From Hyphomicrobiales bacterium (GTDB taxonomy: Bacteria > Pseudomonadota > Alphaproteobacteria > Rhizobiales > Methyloligellaceae): a DNA stretch of 64,000 bases. Numbering within the stretch: the stretch's first letter is position 1; the number at the start of each line of letters is the position of its first letter. The stretch spans positions 37,406-101,405 of the forward strand of contig JANQLP010000120.1 of assembly GCA_028280515.1 (NCBI GenBank), given 5' to 3'. Below are positions 16,237 to 25,400 of the stretch, piece after piece. Below the pieces are notes generated by a model, which was not told the DNA's origin, searched no databases, and saw only the letters and a list, made by a program, of their open reading frames with translations. The position numbers and the translations under genes are program-made.

Positions 16237-17571
16237 CTACTCCTCGCGCCACGCACGGTTCATGCTGTCGATAATGGGTTGCATCATGTAGGCGAGCGCG
16301 GTCCGCTCGCCCGTACGGATCAGGACTTCCGCGGGCATGCCCGGCTGTAGGTCCTGCCCGTCGAGACGCTGTAGTTCCGATTCCGGCACCCGGATGCGGG
16401 CAACGTAGAACGTTGCGCCGTCCTGTGGATTTGTCAGCGCATCCGCCGATACATAGCTGACGACGCCCGTGAGCGTCGGTGTGGTGCGCTGCTGGAACGC
16501 AAGGATGCGTACCTCGGCCTCCTGACCGATGACCACATTGTCGACGTCCTGGGGCTGGACCTGCACCTCGAACAGAAGCCGGTCGCCGCTCGGCACGAGT
16601 TCAAGGATCGTCTCGCCGCCCTTGATCACCGCGTCCTCCGCGTGCACGGAGAGGCCGACGACCTTGCCCGAAACGGGGGCCCTGATGTCGATGCGCTGGA
16701 GTATGTCCTGTGCCGCGATATGGCGTTCGCGCAGGTCATGGATCTTCGCCTGCACCTCGCGCAGGGTGGCCACCACCTCGTTGCGGAATGCCTTTTGCTT
16801 CTGGATGATCTCGAGTTTGGTTTCGCCGATCGCCTTGCGCGCCTTGGCAATGTTGGCGGTGAACTCGCCGTTCTCACCTTCCAGCCGCGCCGCCTCGCGT
16901 TGCAACGCGAGAATACGCGGCCGTGTCGTCTGGCCCTTCCTGAGAAGCTCAAACAGCGAGGCGAGCTCTTCCTCTATTAAGTTGATCTGCTTGCGGCTCG
17001 CGCTCTTCTGCGCCGTCAGCCCGTCGATCTCCTGTTCGAGCTGCCGGATGCGTTCTTCGAGGATCTCGGTTTCGCCTCGCAGCGTCTCGCGGCGCGACTC
17101 GAAAATCGCCTGCTGGCTTTTGATCAGGCCCGCAACCGCGGGGTCATCCGCCTGCTCCTGAATGAGCCCGGGCCAGCCGATGCTCTCGTTCCGGTCCCGC
17201 TCCGCGATGTAGCGTGCTTCCTTGGCCAGCTCCTCACGATAGGCGGAGGCTGCAATCGACAGGGATGCCTTGGCGCGGGTGTCATCGAGGCGGATGAGGA
17301 CGGCGCCGGCCTTGACGTAATCGCCGTCGCGCACGTTCAGCCTATCAACGATACCGCCTTCCAGGTGCTGAACCTGTTTGCGGTTGGTGTCGACCGTCAC
17401 CTGACCCGTCGCGATGATCGCGCTCGCCAACGGGACGGTGGCGCCCCAGCCCCCGACCCCGCCAAACGCCAGTGCGATGGCGCCGAGGCCCGCGAGCACC
17501 CATGGCCAGACGCGGGTGACGACCGGCACGCCTTTCTCCGGCTGCGGACCGTTACTTGCGGCTTCTGACAC
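16237..17571 (-). CDS. Type I secretion membrane-fusion (adaptor) protein, HlyD/PrtE type
   Basis: Periplasmic adaptor of 444 residues. One N-terminal membrane helix (about 20-42), a first half-lipoyl motif (QHLEGGIVDRLNVRDGDYVKAG), a long coiled-coil hairpin (about 110-290), the second half-lipoyl part (IRAPVSGKVVGLSVHAEDAVIKGGE) and a beta-barrel domain near the C-terminus (PGMPAEVLIRTGERTAL) follow the PrtE/HlyD order. It would connect the ABC exporter encoded upstream to an outer-membrane TolC, which is not encoded here. It overlaps the exporter gene by 20 bases and precedes the HlyC-like gene by 17, indicating one operon. Confidence 0.93.
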   Translation of the reverse strand: MSEAASNGPQPEKGVPVVTRVWPWVLAGLGAIALAFGGVGGWGATVPLASAIIATGQVTVDTNRKQVQHLEGGIVDRLNVRDGDYVKAGAVLIRLDDTRAKASLSIAASAYREELAKEARYIAERDRNESIGWPGLIQEQADDPAVAGLIKSQQAIFESRRETLRGETEILEERIRQLEQEIDGLTAQKSASRKQINLIEEELASLFELLRKGQTTRPRILALQREAARLEGENGEFTANIAKARKAIGETKLEIIQKQKAFRNEVVATLREVQAKIHDLRERHIAAQDILQRIDIRAPVSGKVVGLSVHAEDAVIKGGETILELVPSGDRLLFEVQVQPQDVDNVVIGQEAEVRILAFQQRTTPTLTGVVSYVSADALTNPQDGATFYVARIRVPESELQRLDGQDLQPGMPAEVLIRTGERTALAYMMQPIIDSMNRAWREE

Positions 17572-19294
17572 GCGGGCGCTCCTTCTGTTCTTCGGCCGAA
17601 TTCGGGATCGAGCGCACGCCGCTCATGAGCCGCGGCAGCACTTCATCGCGCGGACCGAAGGTTTCGAGCTGTCCGCCGCGCAGGACGAGAACCAGATCCA
17701 CCGCTGTCAGAATGGCCGGTCGGTGCGACACGACGACGACGGTCCTGTTCCGCGACTTCAGGCGCGTCAGCGTTTTTTGCAGCGCGGCCTCTCCGTCGCT
17801 GTCCAGGTTGGCGTTCGGCTCGTCGAGGACCACAAGACACGGGCCTCCGTAAAGCGCGCGGGCGAGCGCGATGCGCTGGCGCTGGCCGCCGGAAAGCACA
17901 CAGCCGCCCTCGCCGATATGCGTCTCGTACCCGTCCGGCAGCCGCAGGATCAACTCGTGCGCGTCGCACAGCCGCGCGGCGGCGATGACTTTCTCTGAGT
18001 CCGGCTGGTGCATTCTGGCAATGTTCTCGGCCACCGTTCCGGACAGAAGTTCCACGTCCTGCGGCAGGTATCCGATGTTCATTCCGAGCTGCTCCGGCGG
18101 CCAGTTCGCGAGTTCACCGCCGTCGAGACGCACATGACCCGCGGCACGCGGCCAGACGCCGACGAGGAGCCGCGCCAGCGTCGACTTGCCAGCAGCACTC
18201 GGACCGATCACGCCCAGCATCTGCCCCGGAGACAGATCGAAACTGACGCCTTGCAGGATAGGCTTGCCGCCCCGTGGCGGCATGGCGGTCACGTTCTCGA
18301 CCTTGAGATGGCCCTCGGGCTGCGGCAACGGCAACTGGTCAGACCGCGACGGATTGGCGTCCAGCAGTTGCTGCAGCCGGGAATAGGCGCCACGGGCGCT
18401 GATGAACTGGCGCCAGTTGTTGATCGCCGCCTCCACCGGCGCAAGTGCACGTCCCATGATGATGGACGCGGCGATCATCACACCCGGGGTGATCGCCTCC
18501 TGAATGACGAGGTAGGCGCCGAAGCCGAGCATGCCGATCTGCAGGCACGGGCGGATGAACTTGGCGATCGCCGTCAGTGCCCCGGCACGGTCCGTGGCCC
18601 TGTTTTGCAGCGCCAGTCCCTTTTCGTGCAGATCCTGCCAGCGGCTGCGGACCTGCGGGATCATTCCCATGGCATGAACCGCTTCCGCGTTGCGAAGCGA
18701 GGAGCTTGCGAACTCGTACGCCTCCAGCCCCCTCGCCGCGGAGCTCTTGAGGGGATTGCGGGTGATGAACTCGGAAAGGACGGCAAGGCCGAACAAGAGG
18801 ATCGCGCCGCCGAGCGCGACCGCACCAAGCAGCGGGTGGAACAGGAAGATGACGGCAATGAACACGGGCGTCCACGGCGCGTCGAAGAACGCGACCAGTC
18901 CGGGCCCCGTCAGGAACCCGCGCACGGCATCCGTGTCACGCAGAAACTGGCTGCCTTCCGCCGTCCGCCCGCGCAACTGGTGGTCAAACATGGCCGAGAA
19001 GACGCTCTCTTTCAGGTCTTCATCGAACCGCGAACCGAGCCGCGTCAGGATACGGCTGCGCACGAGCTCCAGAAGCGCACTCGTCGCAATCAGCCCAACG
19101 GCGAGAACGGTCAGCGCGACCAGCGTGTCGTAGCTGCGCGAGGCGAGCACGCGGTCGTAAATCTGCAGCATGTAGAGCGGGCCGACGAGCATCAGAATGT
19201 TGATGAAGAAACTGAACGCGCCGATGATCACGAAGAGCCGGCGCGCCGAACCCATTGCCGTCTTCAGTGCGGATTTTTCAGTCGGATTTTGCAT
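17552..19294 (-). CDS. Type I secretion system ABC exporter (PrtD type)
   Basis: Inner-membrane exporter of about 580 residues: an ABC transmembrane domain (six helices, about 20-310) fused to a nucleotide-binding domain. Walker A GPSAAGKST, the CVLSGGQRQR signature and VVLDEPNANLD Walker B are intact. There is no N-terminal C39 peptidase or CLD domain, so it is of the PrtD/AprD class that handles RTX proteins with uncleaved C-terminal signals. ATG 19294 is taken as start; an in-frame TTG at 19390 would add 32 residues of low-complexity sequence. The gene lies 130 bases after the giant RTX protein gene, with a strong hairpin between them, and overlaps the adaptor gene. Confidence 0.92.
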   Translation of the reverse strand: MQNPTEKSALKTAMGSARRLFVIIGAFSFFINILMLVGPLYMLQIYDRVLASRSYDTLVALTVLAVGLIATSALLELVRSRILTRLGSRFDEDLKESVFSAMFDHQLRGRTAEGSQFLRDTDAVRGFLTGPGLVAFFDAPWTPVFIAVIFLFHPLLGAVALGGAILLFGLAVLSEFITRNPLKSSAARGLEAYEFASSSLRNAEAVHAMGMIPQVRSRWQDLHEKGLALQNRATDRAGALTAIAKFIRPCLQIGMLGFGAYLVIQEAITPGVMIAASIIMGRALAPVEAAINNWRQFISARGAYSRLQQLLDANPSRSDQLPLPQPEGHLKVENVTAMPPRGGKPILQGVSFDLSPGQMLGVIGPSAAGKSTLARLLVGVWPRAAGHVRLDGGELANWPPEQLGMNIGYLPQDVELLSGTVAENIARMHQPDSEKVIAAARLCDAHELILRLPDGYETHIGEGGCVLSGGQRQRIALARALYGGPCLVVLDEPNANLDSDGEAALQKTLTRLKSRNRTVVVVSHRPAILTAVDLVLVLRGGQLETFGPRDEVLPRLMSGVRSIPNSAEEQKERPRVRSRK

Positions 19295-19334
19295 GTCTCG
19301 GATCGAAAATTCACTTGTTCTCAAAACGCGCTCA

Positions 19335-19362
19335 GGGAAAGCGGCTTTTACGCCGCTTTCCC
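19335..19362 (-). terminator. Strong hairpin between the RTX protein gene and the exporter gene
   Basis: GGGAAAGCGGC, loop of 6, GCCGCTTTCCC: a perfect 11-base stem in the 130-base gap. It lacks an immediate T-run, so it fits partial termination or an mRNA processing/stability element that would make far more of the secreted protein's transcript than of the secretion machinery's. The hly operon of E. coli has an attenuating terminator at the equivalent place between hlyA and hlyB. Confidence 0.6.
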
Positions 19363-19424
19363 CAAGCGTCGGGGGGAGCGCCGGGCGCAACCGGTAAGGC
19401 GCGACCCGGCTCCTGAACCGCCGG

Positions 19425-22400
19425 TCAGGTCGTCATCATGTCGTCCGACAGATCGATCCGCGCCACGATCGGGTCGTGATCGCTCGGATTGTCGGACGGG
19501 AAGCCGTAATCCAGATTGGTGTGGACGATGTCGACTTCCGCATCCGCGGCGAGGTTGTCGCTGACCAGAATATGATCGAGCACCTGGGAATTGCCGTTGA
19601 AGATGAAGGTGTACTGATCCTCGGTCGGCAGCGTGTCGATCAGATTGACCAGTTCGGCGTCACCGCCATTGCCGTTCTTCATGGCGTCCAGCGTGTCGGA
19701 GAACTGGAAGTCGTTCATGTCTCCGAGCACGATCACGTTGGCGTCCGGATCGCCGGCAATGATTCCGGCAACGAAATCATTGATCACGCTTGCCTGATCC
19801 ACCCGCTGATCCAGAGTGTTCTGGACCGGCGGCTGGTTTTCGCCGAACAGCCCGTCGTCCTGGCTCTTGGATTTGAGGTGGTTGCCGACCACCGTGACCG
19901 ATTCCCCGGTCGGCAGGAAGGTGAACTCGCCAACCAGCGGCTTGCGCGTGCCTTCATAGGCTGCCTCGGCCGGGGTCCCGTCACCGTTCTCTTCGAACGC
20001 ATCGTCCTCGATCCGCGTCAGGGTCGAGAAATCGAGCGACACCCGGTCCGCATTGTAGAGGAACGCGTTCTGAATGTTGGCGCCGGGCTGACCGCCGTCC
20101 GCGCCGTCGACCGGGTCGATCGAGGCAAAGGAGTAGAACGGACCGCCGGCCAGGAAGATGGCCTGAGCCAACTCCTGCAGCGTCAGGGTCGCGCTGGTCA
20201 CGCCATCGTCGGTCGTGCCGGAGCTATCCTGAATCTCCTGAAGCGAAATGATATCGGGAGAGCCCAGCGCGTTGACGATGCTCTCGGCCAACGCGTCGAG
20301 ACGGTCCGCCGCGCCGCCGGGATCGCCGTCGCCCGGATCGAGGTTGAAGGCGTTGTAGGTGGCGATGGTCAGGTGCTCGTCATCGCCCGCAAGCGACGTC
20401 ATCTCCTGAACCCGCCCGCCCGAAACGACGGTCGGGGTCTCGGTGAGCTGCAGCTTGTACGCGCCGAAGGTGTAGTCGAGCACGCCGACCGGGTTCTCCG
20501 CGAACGTGTCGCCCGTCGTCGCATTCGGCTCCGTCACCAGCACGTCGTCGGTGAGCAGGATCTCCGGATTGAAGTCGCCGTCCGACACCACCTCGTTGAG
20601 GATGCCCGGTCCGGACTCGCTGCCGCGGTTGGCAACGAGCGCGACCTCGTCGAAGCGGCTTGTGCCGGCGACCACCAGCGGATCGTTGACTTCGACACGC
20701 ATGCCCTCAAGGCTCTCGAGGAAGTCGATGGCATCGGTTTCCGGATCGAAGCTGGCCAGCCCGTCGTCATCGATATTGTCGTTCGGCTGGATCCGGTCGA
20801 CACCGAGCACAACCGTGTCGGGCAACGTGTTGCCGGAAGAGGTGACGTTGGTGCTGCTGGCGTCGATGCGGGTGAGCGACAGGTTCGAGCCGAACTGCTG
20901 TTCCTCGACAGTGCCCTGCACTTCGACCGCATCGCCAACCGCAAGACCGGTTATGTCGCCAAGGATGAAGATGCCGTCCGAGGTGGCGATATCGCCGTCG
21001 CCGGTCGGGTCCTGCAGATAGAACCCGGTGGCTGCGATGGCCGTCACGATGCCGGACGTGCGCACCAGCGCGCCCTCATGAGGCGAGCGATGCCCGGCGC
21101 CCTGAATGTCGAAGATCGCGAGATCGAGTGGCTCCGGATTGGCGGCACCCGGTGTATCGGTAACGCCGTCGTCGAACTCGCCGATCTGCCACTCGCCACT
21201 GTCCGGCGAACGGAACACGTGACCCGGGACGAACTGGCCGTCCGGTCCGACGACCGTGTCGGAATAGACCAGATCGTCGGCTCCGGGATCCTGGTCGGGA
21301 TCCTCGACCAGGGCCACCGAGTCCACGACCTCCGACCAAGGCGCCGTCTCCGGCGTCCCGTCGTCGTTGGTGTCGAGATCGTCGCCGACGGCACCGGTGA
21401 AGTCCCGAACCAGCAGATGTGTGACGTTATCGGAATTCTCGAAGTCGAGAACCGTCGTCAGGTCTGCCGTGCCGAGGGAGAACGAGCCCTCCGCCGCGAC
21501 GAAGTAGCCGTTGGCATCGAGCGACTGCCCGGTGAGATCGATGGCGGCCTCGACAACGCCGCTGCCGCCCGGACCGTCACCGATGACGACATAGGTGTAG
21601 CCGTCGAGCGACAGGTTGGCTTCGCCGAACAACTCGAAATACTCGTCATTGTCCGTGCCTGGCTGATCGATCCGGATCTCGTTGATGACAAGTTGCGCGC
21701 CCGGGAACGTCGCACCGTCGAGCACGGTATCGGCCCGTGCACCGAGGTTCTGGATGCGCTCATCGAACTCCGGCTCGGTCTCAGCCGCATTGAAGTCACT
21801 CGGACCGTCGGGGCTTCCATCGGCAACGGGATGGTTCTCGACCAGGAATTCCGCGAGAGCGTCCTGCTCCGTTCCGAAGCCGGCAAAGTCCGCATTGCCG
21901 TCAAGGGCACCGGGGATTGTCGTCGGGTCCAGCGTATTCATATCCACGCGATTGGCGAATGTCGGGTCCGCGGCAACGAAATCGTCGAACGGATACCCGT
22001 CACCGCCGTCGGCGAGGAAGTTCAGCGTGACGATACGGATCGCCGACGGCGCTGCGTCGACAACGCTGCCATCCTGAACGATTGCCAGCTTGTTACCGGA
22101 TTCATCGACGATGGCTGCGCTCTCGATCCGGCTTCCCGCGGGCGCATTGGGATCGAATGAGAAATTGATCCCGCCGACCTGTGCGAACTGACCCGGGGTC
22201 GCTCCCGGCGCCGTGGCCGAGACCGCGTGCTCCAGAACCTGCAGAAGCTGCTCAGGTGTGAGCGTGATCAGGGTGAGCGCATTGTTGAAGCGCAGCGTAT
22301 TCTCGATATCGAGTTGCGAAATCTCGCCGGTCTCCTTGCCGGACAGCGGATTCTCCTGCGGCGGCAGCTCGTTACCGCTTGAGTCGACCTCGCCGATCGG

Positions 22401-25400
22401 GGCGCGAATGCCACCGCCGTTCTTGATCGACACGAGTACCGTATCGTCGACCGATTGAGCCGCAGCCAGATTGGCATCGGCGGTCAGGTTGCCCATGTTC
22501 GTCTCTTCGGTGCGAACGCTGCCGCGCACACCGTCGATGAAAACGTCCGTTTCGCCGAACACGTTGCTGTCCGTCGCGATGACCACGTCCTGAACCGCAT
22601 CGGTGATCTTGGAGACGTCCGTCGCCTTCTTGCTGTTGGCAAGGGCCGTATCGATGTCCGTCTCGCCGGTCACGTCGAGCACGCCCTGATCGTCGGTGAC
22701 ATACGGCCCGTTGATGTTCTCATCCAGGCTGTCGAGGATGATCTTGCCGTCGGCATCGAACTCGACGACCAGACGGCCCACATAGGAGTATTCGCCGTTG
22801 GTCGAGACGATGAGAACCGGATCGTTATTGGCATCGGTCGTCTGTACGGGATAACCATCCGCCGCGACGTCGCCCGGCCGCAGCCGGTCCGTGCCGTCCG
22901 CGAGGATCGTGTCCGAGCCCGCGGCGATGATGATGTCGACACCCTTGAGCAGTCCTGCAAGTTCGGTTTCCAGGGCAATCTGCTGAAGGTGCGAGGTCAG
23001 GATGATCTTGTTGACCGGTTCGCGTCCGCTGCCCGGATCGCCGGCGATCAGATCGTCGATGATCGGCTGGAGCACCGAGGCGAGCTGCGCCATGTCGTTG
23101 TCGGCGAAAGGTCCGCCGACAACGGTCGTGCCGGTCGGCGAGGACAGGCTTTCCAGCAACTGTGTGGTCGCGCCGACCACGCCGATGAACTCGCCGCCCT
23201 GCTCGATGATGGTGGCCGGGGCGATCTTGTCGTCATTGGAGTCCGGCACATCACCGGCCGTCTCGAACACTTGCGGGAAGTCGCCCTCCGAGCCCGGAAG
23301 CGGTTCGCGGGCGCTCAGCAGATCGCTGATGAAGTCGGTGTTTGGCAGAATGTCGCTGGTGAACAGGCTGCCAAGGTCGCCGTCGCCCGAGAAATCCAGA
23401 TTGGCCGAGAGATAGGGGAACAGCGCGCCCGGCCAGTCGACTTCCTGCAGGAAGTTGAGGGCGTTGCCACCGAACTCATCGACGATGGAGGATACGCCGA
23501 CGCCGGAAAGCGAATTTCCTTCCTCGGAGTCGTAGTTGATGATGTTCTCAAGAGCGTCCGATCCCACGTCGAACTCGTGGTTGCCGAGAGCCGACGCGTC
23601 GAAGCCGATGATGTTCATGATCGAGATATCGGCCCGGCCCTCGCTGTTGTCGATTTCCTCGAAATAGTCCGGGAAACCGTCGCCGTTGATGTCCGTGGTG
23701 TAGACGTCGGAGGCGTTGAGGTTGTTGGCGATGATGAAGGCATCGAGCTCGCTGTTGTCGAAGAAGCCGTCGCCATTGGTGTCGGCGGACGGGTCGACCT
23801 GCGTCAGATCGATGAGCCCGAAGAACTCGTTGTAGAAGCCTTCGAACAGCGGGTTGAACGTGCCCGCGTCACCCGCGGCGTTGAAGAATGGACTCGGGAT
23901 CCAGTTGTCGCCACCGGAGATGATGACGGTATTCTCGAACTCCGTCTCAAACTGCTCGACGATCGCGGCGAAGTTGGCCGCGCGCGCGATTGCATCCAGG
24001 CCACCTTCAAGGTCCGACGCGTGCAGGAGTTGCAACGTGAATGTGGCTTCCGGAAACAGGTCGATCGTCTGGTCCTTGAACTCCAGGAACTCGACGTTCT
24101 TGAACTCATCGATACCGTCGGGCCGGCCATTGCGCAGATCGATTACGACGCCGTTCTCGATATCGACGAGATAGTCGTCGCGATTGCCGGAGAACACGAC
24201 TGTGTCCTTGCCCTCGCCGCCGTCATGCTCGTCATTGCCGCGGCCACCGGTCATCCGGTCGTCGCCGTCGCCACCTTTCAGATCGTCGTTGCCACTGCCA
24301 CCGTCGATGTCGTCATTGCCGTCCCCGCCATCAATGTCGTCGTTGCCACTGCCGCCGTCGATGTCGTCATCACCATCGCCGCCGTCAATGTCATCGTGTC
24401 CGCGGCCACCGTCGATGTCGTCATTGCCGGCACCGCCGTCGATGTCGTCGTTACCGCGGCCGCCGTCGATTTCATCATCGCCATCGCCGCCCTCAATGTC
24501 GTCGTTCCCGCGGCCACCGTCGATATTGTCGTCGCCTTCCTCGCCGAACAGCATGTCGTTATGCCGGCCGCCGTCGATATGGTCATCGCCGAAACCACCG
24601 AAGATCTTGTCGCGACCGCGGTCGCCTTCGAGGTCATCGTTTCCGGCGAGGCCGAAGATGAGGTCGTTCCCGCCGCGGCCGGAGATATCATCGTCGCCGG
24701 CGGTGCCAACCAGCTTTTCGCTCTTGTTGGTGCCCTTGATCGTCTTCCCTTCGAAGTTGATCTGGTAGAGGCTCGTGGTGCCCGAGACCTCGTTTGCCAC
24801 CGCGAGCATGGGCACGCCGATCGGGCTGTCCTTGGCGGAAATGAAATCCAGCCCCTCCGGCGCGATATCGCCTTCGGTGCGGATGTACTGAACGAACTCC
24901 ACCTTTTTCGGCCTGGTGATGTCGAAAATCATCACGCCACCGCCAGAGCGTTCAAGGCCGACGAAAGCGTAGGTCTTGCCGTCCACCTCGCCGATGACGA
25001 CGGACTCGGGCTCCGCGCCCTTGTCGTCGGAACGCTCGTCGAACTCGCCGGGATCGCCGTCGTTCGCGTTGAACAGTTCCGGCGTGAGGTCCGCCGTGAT
25101 CTCGGCGATCATGTCGCCGCTGTCGAACACCAGCTTGCCGTCTTCGTCCCAGATGGCGAACGACCGTGCGCCGAAGCTGTGCAGTTCCTCGATCAGCCCG
25201 TCGCCATCAATGTCGCCGTCCACATTGGAGAATTTGAGCCGGCCCAGCAGCGCGTCGTCGGCGAGCTGCGCCTGCAGTTCAGCGCTCACCTCGTTGACGT
25301 CGATCTCGCCGTTGGACAGGTCGCCGTCGACAAGATCCGCGCCGCGACTCTCATCCACGTCGCGTCCGTCGCCTTCGTTGGCGCCGACGAAATAGGTCTT

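Noticed and set aside
18008..19564. 518-codon plus-strand frame
   Set aside because: Antisense to the exporter gene; His/Arg/Glu-rich with no domain.
24195..24707. CRISPR-like regular repeats
   Set aside because: The 27-base units are contiguous, without unique spacers, and encode RTX nonapeptides in frame.
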